Below, in pieces: positions 48,425 to 55,940 of a stretch of 64,000 nt of DNA. This stretch comes from Caulobacter rhizosphaerae (lineage in GTDB: Bacteria; Pseudomonadota; Alphaproteobacteria; Caulobacterales; Caulobacteraceae), in NCBI RefSeq assembly GCF_010977555.1, contig NZ_CP048815.1, forward strand, positions 4,518,501-4,582,500, in the 5' to 3' direction. The notes under the pieces were generated by a model that saw only the letters and a list, made by a program, of their open reading frames with translations, ran no database searches and was not told the origin of the DNA. The translations under genes were made by a program, and so were the position numbers. Position 1 is the first letter of the stretch; each line of letters starts with the position of its first letter.

Positions 48425-48684
48425 CGCCCTGGCCGGCGGAGTGGAGCGCTCTCCCCCAGAAAGACGGCCATGCCTCACGGCGCATCGGCCACGCCCAGGA
48501 GAAGTCGGTGTAGGCGGTTGGGGTGCGGACGGCGTCGGCCCGCCGGCGTCCCGATCGTCAAAAAATCGTACATGAACGAAATCTGTCATTCGACCTGACG
48601 GCGCCGTTCAGCTTCGCCTTGGCATAGTGCGTCTCACGGGGCCGACGGCTCCGCACCATCAAGGGACGAAGGACTAAGAAGACC

Positions 48685-49260
48685 ATGACCATCATGACCG
48701 CCACCAAGACGATTTCGCTGAGCCTGGCCATGGCCGCCACCGCCCTGACCATGGTCGCGGCGCCCACCGCCGCCAGCGCCATGTCGCAGAAGCTGGGCGG
48801 AGTCGTCGGCTGCGACGCCTCGGGCGGCAAGCAGGAAGTCGGCGCCGTGCTCGGCGGCGTCCTGGGCGCCGTCGCCGGCAACAAGCTGGCCAAGCACGAC
48901 CGTGGCACGGGCACCGCCATCGGCGCCGTGGTCGGCGCGGGCGCGGGCTCCTACGCCGGCTGCCAGATGCAGAAGAGCCGGGCGGCCAACAACGCCGGCG
49001 GCGTCTACACCAGCAACGGCATCCGCGTCGCCAGCTCGGTCGAGGCCGCCCCGATGACCAAGATCAAGGGCAAGTACGTCGCCCGCTCCACCCTGAACCT
49101 GCGTAGCGGCGCCTCGACCCGCGCCCAGGCCCTGGGCTCGGTCCAGGCCGGCGAGACCTTCCAGGCCCTGGGCCGCACCGGCGACGGCAAGTGGATCCTG
49201 GTCGGCCAGGACGGCGTCGGCGTCGGCTACGTCTCCAGCGCCTACGTCTACCGGGCGTAA
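48685..49260 (+). CDS. Exported glycine-zipper and SH3-domain protein
   Basis: 191 residues. Signal peptide (LSLAMAATALTMVAAPTAASA). A glycine-zipper 2TM-like segment (EVGAVLGGVLGAVAGNKLA and GAVVGAGAGSYAGC) is followed by a bacterial SH3 domain (KYVARSTLNLRSGASTRAQ, LGSVQAGETFQALGRTGDG). It probably sits at the cell envelope, the SH3 part contacting peptidoglycan. Start 48685; a second ATG three codons on (MTATKT) is possible. Confidence 0.8.
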   Translation: MTIMTATKTISLSLAMAATALTMVAAPTAASAMSQKLGGVVGCDASGGKQEVGAVLGGVLGAVAGNKLAKHDRGTGTAIGAVVGAGAGSYAGCQMQKSRAANNAGGVYTSNGIRVASSVEAAPMTKIKGKYVARSTLNLRSGASTRAQALGSVQAGETFQALGRTGDGKWILVGQDGVGVGYVSSAYVYRA

Positions 49261-49267
49261 CACCACT

Positions 49268-49293
49268 GGGGACAGGCGCATTCGCCTGTCCCC
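49268..49293. repeat. GGGGACAGGC palindrome, copy 2
   Basis: GGGGACAGGCG (49268-49278), loop CATT, CGCCTGTCCCC (49283-49293). Same family as 13153-13178, with a compensated inner base pair (G-C here, A-T there). Confidence 0.85.
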
Positions 49294-49425
49294 GACAGGG
49301 GCCGCTTAGCGTCAGGCCCAGTACGGCAAGCCCGTCTGCCCTCCCGGCAGGCGGGCTTGTTCGCGCCTGGCGTCCGGGTCGCGCGGTGATAGGCTGCCCG
49401 ACAGGGGTGTCGGAACGGGTGCAAG

Positions 49426-49938
49426 ATGGGTGAGCGCGGCGGAAGTTTCTGGGGGCGGTTCAGGATGACGGCCCTGTGGCTGTCGATGGCCGCCTTGGTG
49501 AGCCTCGTCGGATCTCCCTTGCGAACCACCACGAACACCCTGCCGGTCCCAGGCGCGATCGGCGACGACTTTTCCTATGTGAGACAAGGGTTTCACTATT
49601 CGCTCGGCCTGGCGGGCATGCTCTCGATCTTCGCGATCCTCTACGGTGTTCTGGCGCTGGCGGGTGCCCGTTATCGGGGCTGGATGGGCTACACTCACCT
49701 TGCCTTCTCGGCCGGCGGCGCGTTGCTGATCTTGTCGCCGGCGTTGTTCGTCGCCTTGCTGGCTGATTGGTCGTCCGATCCTCTGGCCGCCTTCCGCGTC
49801 TGGAATGGCGTCTCGGCCATCGGCTACGCCATGACCCTAGCCGGCGTGGCGATGTTCGCGGTGGTGCTGACCGACACCTGGCGACACAGCAAGCCGAGGA
49901 CGAAGGCGCCTGCCGCCTTGCCGCCGACCCACGGCTAG
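49426..49938 (+). CDS. Four-helix membrane protein, unknown function
   Basis: 170 residues with hydrophobic segments at about 14-32, 55-80 (LGLAGMLSIFAILYGVLALAG), 88-112 and 125-150. No catalytic motif seen. Upstream GGAACGGGTGCAAG is a fair ribosome site. Followed by the serine hydrolase at 38 bp, so possibly cotranscribed. Confidence 0.65.
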   Translation: MGERGGSFWGRFRMTALWLSMAALVSLVGSPLRTTTNTLPVPGAIGDDFSYVRQGFHYSLGLAGMLSIFAILYGVLALAGARYRGWMGYTHLAFSAGGALLILSPALFVALLADWSSDPLAAFRVWNGVSAIGYAMTLAGVAMFAVVLTDTWRHSKPRTKAPAALPPTHG

Positions 49939-49975
49939 GCTTCAGTGCGCCCCTGACTTCATCCAGGACGCCTCC

Positions 49976-51583
49976 ATGATCGCCACGACCCGCCGCGCCG
50001 CCCTGCTGTCGGCCTTCGCCACCATCGGGGCCGCGGCGCTGGCTAGGCCGGCTTTCGCAAGGCAGACGGGCAAGGCCGGGGCGGCCGTCGACCAGTTCGC
50101 CCAGGAGGTCATGGCGGCCTTCCCCGACGAGCCGGGCCTGGGGATCACCGTGGTCGAGGACGGCGAGATCACCCTGGCCAAGGGCTATGGCGTGCGCCGC
50201 CTGGGCGGGCCCGACAGGGTCACCGACTCCACCCTGTTCGGCGTGGCCTCCAACACCAAGGCCTTCACCGCCGCCGCCCTGGCCATGCTGGTCGAGGAGG
50301 GCAAGCTGGCCTGGGACGACCCGGTCACCAAATACCTGCCCGCTTTCGAGATGAGCGACCCGATCGTCACCCGGCTGATGACCGTGCGTGACCTGCTGTG
50401 TCACCGCTCGGGCCTGACCCTGGGGGCCGGCGACCTGATGATCTGGCCCAATCCCACCCACACGCGGGCCGACATCGTCGCGGGGCTGAAATACCTGCCG
50501 ATCGGCGGCCAGTTCCGGGGCGGCTACGCCTACGACAACGTGCTGTACGTGGCGGCCGGCGAGGTGATCGCCGCCCTGACCGGCGCGCCGTGGGAGGTCT
50601 TCATCCAGAAGCGGATCCTGGACCCGCTGAAGATGACCGACAGCGTGCCCCTGCCTTCGCTGATCGGAAACCGGCCGCGGGCCGAGCCGCACGCGCGGAT
50701 GGGGCCGCCGGTGCGCGGCCTGGGTCCGCAGACCGTCCTGCCGTTCGATGGCAGCTTCGACTCGGCCGGCGCCGCCGGCGGCCTCAACGCCAGCCCGCGC
50801 GACATCGGCAAGTGGATGCAGGTCCAGCTGGGCCTGGGCACGACGCCGGGCGGGGTGAAGCTGTGGACCGAGGCCTCTGGCCGCGAGATGTGGAAGCCCC
50901 AGACCATCACCGCCTGGTCGGACGGCCCGACCGCCGACAACCCCGTGCGCGCCAGCCTGCAGGCCTACGCCCTGGGCTGGTTCGTCAACGACCATCGCGG
51001 CGAGAAGATCGTCTGGCACACCGGCGGCCTGGCCGGCTTCATCTCCTATACCGGCCTGCTGCCGGGCCGGAAGTCGGGGATCATGGTGATGACCAACGCC
51101 GAGGAGACGCCGGTCTTCCGCAGCTTGCGCTACGGCGGCCCCGACCGGCTGCAGGGGCGCAGCGACTTCGACTGGATCGCCTCCAGCAAGAAGGTCCAGG
51201 CCGAGTCCGAGGCCAAGCTGGTCAAGGACGCGGCCGAGGCCATGACCCCCAAGGGCGGCGGCGCGCCTCCCACCCTGCCGCTGGCGGCCTATGCCGGGAC
51301 CTATCGCGATCCCTGGTACGGCGCGGTGACGGTTTCCGTCGCTGGGAAGGGCAAGAAGACGTCGCTGAAGATCGCCTTCGACAAGACCCCAGCGCTGAAG
51401 GGCGCCCTGGAAACCTTCGACGGCGACACCTTCAAGACCCGCTTCGACGACCGCTCGCAGGAGGACGCCTTCGTGGTGTTTTCGGTCAAGGACGGCGCGG
51501 TGACCGGGGCCACGATGCGCGCGGTCTCGCCCCTGGCGGACTTTTCGTATGACTATCAGGATCTGAAGCTGGTGAAGATCTGA
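49976..51583 (+). CDS. Exported serine hydrolase (class C beta-lactamase/EstB family) with DUF3471-like tail
   Basis: 535 residues, twin-arginine-like/Sec leader (TTRRAALLSAFATIGAAALA). The active-site serine is in the SxxK motif FGVASNTKAFTAAAL; YxN appears as GYAYDNVLYVAAG; and HTGG in IVWHTGGLAGFISY replaces KTG. The C-terminal roughly 110 residues (LPLAAYAGTYRDPWYGAVTV) form the lipocalin-like domain often attached to this family. Such enzymes are periplasmic esterases or peptidases; lactamase activity is not implied. Confidence 0.88.
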   Translation: MIATTRRAALLSAFATIGAAALARPAFARQTGKAGAAVDQFAQEVMAAFPDEPGLGITVVEDGEITLAKGYGVRRLGGPDRVTDSTLFGVASNTKAFTAAALAMLVEEGKLAWDDPVTKYLPAFEMSDPIVTRLMTVRDLLCHRSGLTLGAGDLMIWPNPTHTRADIVAGLKYLPIGGQFRGGYAYDNVLYVAAGEVIAALTGAPWEVFIQKRILDPLKMTDSVPLPSLIGNRPRAEPHARMGPPVRGLGPQTVLPFDGSFDSAGAAGGLNASPRDIGKWMQVQLGLGTTPGGVKLWTEASGREMWKPQTITAWSDGPTADNPVRASLQAYALGWFVNDHRGEKIVWHTGGLAGFISYTGLLPGRKSGIMVMTNAEETPVFRSLRYGGPDRLQGRSDFDWIASSKKVQAESEAKLVKDAAEAMTPKGGGAPPTLPLAAYAGTYRDPWYGAVTVSVAGKGKKTSLKIAFDKTPALKGALETFDGDTFKTRFDDRSQEDAFVVFSVKDGAVTGATMRAVSPLADFSYDYQDLKLVKI

Positions 51584-51588
51584 TCCCC

Positions 51589-51726
51589 CGTCATTCTTGG
51601 ACTTGTTCCGAGGACCCCTGGGTCCGCCTAGTTGCCGTCACAGGTCTGGCCGCGACCTCTACGCTCCACGGATCATCCTTCTTCTCAGCTGGACCAGGGG
51701 TCCTCGGAACAAGTCCGAGGATGACG
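51589..51726. repeat. Two-armed palindromic repeat, left of the GIY-YIG gene
   Basis: Arms 51589-51621 and 51694-51726 are complements apart from two changes (CATTCTTGG for CATCCTCGG). The 72-bp interior (starting GTCCGCCTAGTTGCCGTC) is the reverse complement of the interior of the copy at 52132-52269 (ending GACGGCAACTAGGCGGAC), with about a quarter of positions diverged. The two copies are therefore in inverted orientation around the nuclease gene. Confidence 0.9.
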
Positions 51727-51795
51727 GCGGTGGGGGTGCGGGCCGCGATAACCAGAACACTTGCAGAACACGAACATTGATCGCAAACTCTCCTC

Positions 51796-52122
51796 ATGGA
51801 GGAGCGTTATCCCTGGATCGCCGTCTACATCCTCAGCGACCACTATCGTGGCACGCTCTATATCGGCGTGACCAGCGACCTGATCAGCCGCGTCATCAAG
51901 CATCGCGAGGGCGTCTTCGACGGCTTCACCAAGCAATACGGCCTTCATCGTCTGGTCTGGTACGAAACGTTCGGTTCGATGACCGAGGCCATCCAGCGCG
52001 AGAAGACGCTTAAGCACTGGGTGCGGGACTGGAAGATCAACCTGATCGAGCGGGATAATCCCTGCTGGAACGACCTGTTCGACCCGATCGTCAACTGGAC
52101 GCCGGTTCCGCGCCAGGTGTGA
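51796..52122 (+). CDS. Single-domain GIY-YIG nuclease
   Basis: A 108-residue protein with the GIY-YIG core: WIAVYILSDHYRGTLYIGVT (the paired VYI and LYIG strands), SDLISRVIKHREGVFDGF with the conserved Arg, and EAIQREKTLKHWVRDWK with the metal-binding Glu, ending with LIERDNPCWNDLF. No DNA-binding domain is attached. Such stand-alone proteins are common, often multicopy, and poorly understood. Here the gene lies in the middle of two inverted repeat copies (69 bp and 9 bp away). It may recognise or cleave the repeat hairpins; this is inference. Confidence 0.9.
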   Translation: MEERYPWIAVYILSDHYRGTLYIGVTSDLISRVIKHREGVFDGFTKQYGLHRLVWYETFGSMTEAIQREKTLKHWVRDWKINLIERDNPCWNDLFDPIVNWTPVPRQV

Positions 52123-52131
52123 TCCCCTCCT

Positions 52132-52269
52132 CGTCATCCTCGGACTTGTTCCGAGGACCCCTGCTTCAACCGAGGTGAAGGTCGATCCGTGGGGCGGTGA
52201 GATCGCGGCAGAACCTGCGACGGCAACTAGGCGGACCTAGGGGTCCTCGGAACAAGTTCGAGGATGACG
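52132..52269. repeat. Two-armed palindromic repeat, right of the GIY-YIG gene (inverted)
   Basis: Left arm CGTCATCCTCGGACTTGTTC with CGAGGACCCCTG (52132-52163) and right arm TAGGGGTCCTCGGAACAAG with TTCGAGGATGACG (52238-52269). The interior matches the reverse complement of the 51589-51726 interior (for instance GATCCGTGG and GACGGCAACTAGGCGGAC). Confidence 0.9.
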
Positions 52270-52338
52270 GGCGTTCCGACCCAACCCCAGCCCGACAATT
52301 GCAGGTTGCACGGCGTTCGTCCCGAAAGAGCACACGCC

Positions 52339-52530
52339 ATGCCGCCCAGCCGTCGTCGTCCCCCTCGCGCCTTCGCCGAAACCGAAACCGGCGGGGCGGC
52401 GGTCGAGAACGCGCTGGTGCTGAGCCTGACGGCGGTGATGATCTACGCCTTCAAGACGACCAGCGGCGTCGCGGCCCTGCTCAAGACGTTCCAGCAGGCG
52501 ATGGCGGCGATCCTGCGCGCCCTGGGCTAA
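52339..52530 (+). CDS. Orphan Flp-like (type IVb) pilin-like peptide
   Basis: 63 residues: a basic, Pro/Arg-rich leader (MPPSRRRPPRAFAETETGG) followed by AAVENALVLSLTAVMIYAFK, which resembles the Flp prepilin site, G followed by the hydrophobic helix with Glu at position 4-5, and an amphipathic tail. Flp pilins are cleaved by CpaA and assembled by the Tad/Cpa machinery; no such genes are nearby. The stop overlaps the 3' end of the convergent TetR gene by 4 bp. Confidence 0.5.
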   Translation: MPPSRRRPPRAFAETETGGAAVENALVLSLTAVMIYAFKTTSGVAALLKTFQQAMAAILRALG

Positions 52531-53129
52531 ACCGGCCGCCACCCCTCGGCGATCAGTTGGATCTGCTTGTCCATCGTCGCCGACAGTTCGGTCGCCGAGG
52601 CCTGGCGGCTGGCGGCCAGACGGTAGTTCCAGGCATAGGCGGCCTTGAGCAGGTCGATGACCAGTTGCGGGTCCAGGTCGGGGCGGACGTCGCCACGGGC
52701 GACTCCCTCCTCCAGCACCTCGCGCAGCATCTGGGTCAGGCGCTCGTTGCGGCCGTAGGGCGTGACGCCCGGATCCGGACTGGGGCTGTAGGAGGCGGCG
52801 ATGTGGGCCAGGAACAGCTTCACCCGCCGGGTTTCGAACTCGTAGTGGATGGCGAAGATCGAGCAAAGCCGATCCGCCGTCGAGCCGCGCAGGTACGGCA
52901 CGACCCGGTCGAACTCGGCATAGAGCTCGCCCAGGCGCCGATCCATGACATGGCTGAGCACCTCCGCCTTGGACGCGAAGGTGGTGAACACGCTGCCGAC
53001 CGAAACCCCCGCCCGTTCGGCGATGGCCCGGATGGTGGTCTCTTCGTACCCCGTCTCGTTGAACAGGTCGCGCGCCGCCTCAAGCACTTTTTCGCGCGTC
53101 GCCTGTTTCTGATCGTCTCTCACGCCCAC
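52527..53129 (-). CDS. TetR-family transcriptional regulator
   Basis: About 200 residues from GTG 53129 (GTG at 53123 equally possible), after GGGGGGAAAG. HTH: ATREKVLEAARDLFNETGYEET, then IRAIAERAGVSVGSVFTTFASKAEV. The C-terminal ligand domain is helical without recognisable ligand residues. It is in the same orientation as, and 85 bp downstream of, another TetR gene with a related HTH (TIRDIAQAAGMSTGAVFASF), suggesting a duplication or a paired regulator unit. Confidence 0.9.
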   Translation of the reverse strand: MGVRDDQKQATREKVLEAARDLFNETGYEETTIRAIAERAGVSVGSVFTTFASKAEVLSHVMDRRLGELYAEFDRVVPYLRGSTADRLCSIFAIHYEFETRRVKLFLAHIAASYSPSPDPGVTPYGRNERLTQMLREVLEEGVARGDVRPDLDPQLVIDLLKAAYAWNYRLAASRQASATELSATMDKQIQLIAEGWRPV

Positions 53130-53214
53130 GCACTTTCCCCCCGGATAGTCTGCGTCGCTTTTATTGTTCCGGGGGCGGCGCTCCGGCAAAGAGCGTCCGC
53201 CCCCGGCCGTAATC

Positions 53215-53862
53215 TTATGCGCGCGCGCCCGCCAGAATGACTTTCAGTTGATCTGAAAGTCGCGACAGCAGCGCCTCGACCGACCAGGCGTCAAAAATCG
53301 CCCGGCGGTAATTGGCGACATACACGTCCCAGATGATCTCGGCGAGCAGCTTAACGTCCGCGTCCGTTTTCAGTTCACCGCGCTCGACGCCGCGGGTCAG
53401 AACACCGTTCAACAGGGCGAAGATGTGCTTGAGGTGACCGCGATTGCGGCGCTCGGCGGTTTCCGAACGGGTCCACGACACGGCGATGCTGGCCTGCAGC
53501 AGCGGCAGCTGCTCGACGTGGAAGCCGTAGGCGACGGCGAACATGCCGATCACGCCTTCTTCCACCGTGGCGGCGTTGACGCCGGCCTGCTTCATCTGGG
53601 CGTAGATGACTTCGTAGTCGGCGGTCAGGATCTCGTCGAACAGCTCGCTCTTGTCGGAGAAGCTGGCGAACACCGCGCCGGTCGACATGCCGGCGGCCTG
53701 GGCGATGTCGCGGATGGTCGCGCCTTCATAGCCGCGCTCGGTGAACAGGCGACGGGCGGCCGACAGGACCCGCTCGCGGGTGCGCTGCTTGGCCAGGGCC
53801 CGGCGCGTCAGCTTGACGGGGGCGTCGGTCGGCGACTCGATGTTCAGGGATACAAAGCTCAT
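53215..53862 (-). CDS. TetR-family transcriptional regulator (second)
   Basis: 215 residues from 53862 (MSFVSLNIESPTDAP). HTH KQRTRERVLSAARRLFTERG, then TIRDIAQAAGMSTGAVFASF. The start codon overlaps the stop of the 75-residue gene upstream (ATGA), so the two are translationally coupled. The ligand is unknown. Caulobacter relatives use such regulators for efflux or aromatic-compound responses. Confidence 0.9.
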   Translation of the reverse strand: MSFVSLNIESPTDAPVKLTRRALAKQRTRERVLSAARRLFTERGYEGATIRDIAQAAGMSTGAVFASFSDKSELFDEILTADYEVIYAQMKQAGVNAATVEEGVIGMFAVAYGFHVEQLPLLQASIAVSWTRSETAERRNRGHLKHIFALLNGVLTRGVERGELKTDADVKLLAEIIWDVYVANYRRAIFDAWSVEALLSRLSDQLKVILAGARA

Positions 53863-54086
53863 TCCACAGTCTCCAGGCGAGCAAGCGCGGCTTCGGCGCG
53901 CTTCTCGAATTCGAGGCAATATTCATCAACGACGCTGGTCAGGACGTCGGCGTAGCGGCGCGCCAGGGCGCGCCCGTCCTGCGCGGCGTCGCGCAGGTCG
54001 GTGATCAGTTGGCGGACTTCAGCCATGGCGTCTTCGCGTTCGGACGCGGAGAAGTCGGCGGCGGCGATATGGGCGCCCCGGGCCAT
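53859..54086 (-). CDS. 75-residue helical protein coupled to tetR
   Basis: MARGAHIAAADFSASEREDAM, split here as MARGAHIAAADF and SASEREDAM, then AEVRQLITDLRDAAQDGR and ARRYADVLTSVVDEYCLEF, ending in EKRAEAALARLETVE. Strongly helical, acidic and without hydrophobic segments; possibly a small regulatory or coiled-coil protein. Ribosome site GGAGGCAGGAG upstream of 54086. The stop overlaps the start of the TetR gene. Family not recognised. Confidence 0.7.
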   Translation of the reverse strand: MARGAHIAAADFSASEREDAMAEVRQLITDLRDAAQDGRALARRYADVLTSVVDEYCLEFEKRAEAALARLETVE

Positions 54087-54148
54087 TCTGTTTCTCCTGC
54101 CTCCCCGCTGAAAAAGGCGCTGACATGACCTGCGGTGAGGAGGTGATC

Positions 54149-54241
54149 ATGTTCAACGAACGCACACTTGAATTGGAAGGTGGCGCGTTTATCCCGTGCC
54201 GCAAGGGTGCGCAACCGAAAAACCTAATCAGAATCACCTAA
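54149..54241 (+). CDS. Candidate 30-residue small protein with an extended Shine-Dalgarno
   Basis: ATG 54149 is preceded without gap by GAGGAGGTGATC, which contains the full 10-nt complement (GGAGGTGATC) of the 16S rRNA 3' end. The frame has 30 codons (MFNERTLELEGGAFIPCRK then GAQPKNLIRIT) and TAA. It is divergent from the 75-residue/tetR operon and lies in a 330-bp gap that is otherwise gene-free. Composition is less GC-rich than neighbours. It might be a small protein or a leader. Confidence 0.45.
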   Translation: MFNERTLELEGGAFIPCRKGAQPKNLIRIT

Positions 54242-54416
54242 CAGCAACGTTTATAGGATGTATGGTATCGTTAGCAGTCGGTCACTGCGACAAATGCGCT
54301 CAACGAACAGGGTCGCCGAATGACGATATGGAACTTCGCGGCCGATCTAGGTCCGACTGGCGACGGGATTAGGGCGCGCTCTGGCCAAGCCTGAAGCAAG
54401 CGCCTAGCTTGCGGCC

Positions 54417-54614
54417 ATGAGCCACCTGTTCGATTTCCTGGTCCCGATCGTGCTCGCCGCGGTGCTGATCACGCTGTGCGTCGGCATCTACGCCCTGTTC
54501 CGCGGCGGCGATTTTGGGCGTTCCTATTCCAACAAGCTGATGCGCCTGCGCGTGGCGCTGCAGTTCCTGGCCGTGCTGGTGCTGGTCGCCGCCTTCTGGT
54601 GGCGCACCCACTGA
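54417..54614 (+). CDS. HIG1-domain twin-transmembrane protein
   Basis: 65 residues: helix 1 LVPIVLAAVLITLCVGIYALF, a loop GGDFGRSYSNKLMRLRVALQ with the HIG1 pattern (NKLMR.RV..Q), and helix 2 FLAVLVLVAAFWW. Bacterial HIG1 proteins associate with respiratory chain complexes in mitochondria-like lineages; the role in bacteria is unclear. Start 54417 (MSHLFDF). Confidence 0.85.
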   Translation: MSHLFDFLVPIVLAAVLITLCVGIYALFRGGDFGRSYSNKLMRLRVALQFLAVLVLVAAFWWRTH

Positions 54615-54786
54615 ACACTTGGGAACCCCCACTGAAACGCGACGGCCATCCTGCTTGCGGGATAGGAACGGCCGTCGCGCCTAAGCTGTTGAACGCATAA
54701 GCTACTGAACGCCTAAGCTCGGAGCGGCTAGGGGGAAGGCGCTCCGGTAAGGCGAGTAGAGCGCAGCGGCGCACCGATAGCGATAG

Positions 54787-54812
54787 GACAACTTGTCCTG
54801 GGGCAAGTTGTC
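54787..54812 (+). promoter_or_regulatory. Dyad upstream of the cobalamin adenosyltransferase gene
   Basis: GACAACTTG (54787-54795) and CAAGTTGTC (54804-54812), 9-bp arms with an 8-bp spacer, ending 25 bp before the ATG. The left part GACAACTTGTC is itself palindromic. A regulator site or an RNA hairpin; the ligand is unknown. I saw no cobalamin riboswitch box. Confidence 0.4.
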
Positions 54813-54837
54813 ATTCGACAGCCTGGAGAGACCGCCG

Positions 54838-55416
54838 ATGGTGACGCTGAACCGCATCTATACCCGCACCGGCGACAAGGGCCTGACGCGGCTCTCCACC
54901 GGCCAGCCGGTCAGCAAGGCCTCGCTGCGAGTCGAGGCCTATGGCGGGGTCGACGAGACCAACGCCTTCATCGGCGTGGCCCGTCAGCACACCAGGGCCG
55001 ACCCCGAGCTCGACGCCCTGCTCGAGCGCATCCAGAACGACCTGTTCGACCTGGGCGCCGACCTGGCCACTCCCGAGCAGAACGAGAAGCCCGACTGGGA
55101 GCCGCTGCGCGTGGTCGACAGCCAGGTCGAGCGGCTGGAGCGCGAGATCGACGCCATGAACGCGCGGCTCTCCCCCCTGACCTCGTTCGTCCTGCCGGCC
55201 GGCAGCCCGGCCGCGGCGGCCCTGCACGTGGCCCGCACGGTCTGCCGCCGGGCCGAGCGCGGCCTGGTGGAGTTGATGGCCGTCGAGGGCGAGATCGTCG
55301 GCGAACCGGCCCTGCGCTACCTGAACCGCCTGTCGGACCTGCTGTTCGTCGCCGCCCGCCGCGCCAATGACGACGGCGCCGCCGACGTGCTGTGGAAACC
55401 GGGGGCGACGCGATAG
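54838..55416 (+). CDS. pduO: Cob(I)alamin adenosyltransferase, PduO type
   Basis: A 192-residue ATP:cobalamin adenosyltransferase. IYTRTGDKGLTRLSTGQPVSK is the ATP-binding N-terminal motif, RVEAYGGVDETNAFIGVA the second, FVLPAGSPAAAALHVARTVCRRAER the third, with LNRLSDLLFVAARRAN at the end. It makes adenosylcobalamin, the cofactor of ethylmalonyl-CoA and methylmalonyl-CoA mutases. That fits the presence of mcd in the window. Start 54838 after GGAGAG; longer open frame rejected. Confidence 0.93.
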   Translation: MVTLNRIYTRTGDKGLTRLSTGQPVSKASLRVEAYGGVDETNAFIGVARQHTRADPELDALLERIQNDLFDLGADLATPEQNEKPDWEPLRVVDSQVERLEREIDAMNARLSPLTSFVLPAGSPAAAALHVARTVCRRAERGLVELMAVEGEIVGEPALRYLNRLSDLLFVAARRANDDGAADVLWKPGATR

Positions 55417-55426
55417 AGGAAGCGTT

Positions 55427-55696
55427 CTACTTCGCCGGCCGGCTGGCCGACGGACCTTCCATCTTCTTGGGATCGGTGTTGATCGGCGGCACGTTGAGCG
55501 GCCGCTGGGTCAGGGTCTCGATCGAGTAGATCTTGGCGCACTTCATCCAGCGCCCGGCCCAGGCGTAGTCCGACCCGCGCGCGACGCAGCGGTCCCGCGG
55601 CCAGACGTAGAAGTAGTGGAAGCAGAAGACGCTGAGAGTCGCGCCGAGGAACACGGCGAAGAAGATCTTCTGCAGGCGAGGGATGGTGCTCTTCAT
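55427..55696 (-). CDS. Small membrane-anchored protein, unknown function
   Basis: 89 residues: one hydrophobic N-terminal segment (IFFAVFLGATLSVFCFHYFY) and a polar remainder with two cysteines (RDRCVARGSD, RWMKCAKIYS) and a Pro-rich end. Family not recognised. Convergent with the adenosyltransferase gene, 10 bp apart. Confidence 0.6.
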   Translation of the reverse strand: MKSTIPRLQKIFFAVFLGATLSVFCFHYFYVWPRDRCVARGSDYAWAGRWMKCAKIYSIETLTQRPLNVPPINTDPKKMEGPSASRPAK

Positions 55697-55940
55697 GGCC
55701 GCCTCATACTGGCCCGTCGCGTGGCTGGCCAGAGGCTAAAGCGCCGATCCACGGCGGCCGTTCGCCTATGCGCTCAGTGTGCGCCGCAGCAGACGTGGGG
55801 CGCGAACTATCCTACGACTGTTTGAACGTAGCGATCGCGAATGCATTACGCTTACGTCAGGGGAAACTTGCAAACCTGCGTGGACGCGCTAATTCCGTCG
55901 GCGCAGGCAGGAAAAACTAGCCAGGAGGCGGCGTAGACCG

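Noticed and set aside
49976..51583. True beta-lactamase
   Set aside because: HTGG replaces the KTG motif and a lipocalin-like tail is attached; this is the broader serine hydrolase/esterase group.
54615..54837. Cobalamin riboswitch in front of the adenosyltransferase gene
   Set aside because: No B12-box-like sequence; only a simple dyad is present and the leader is short.
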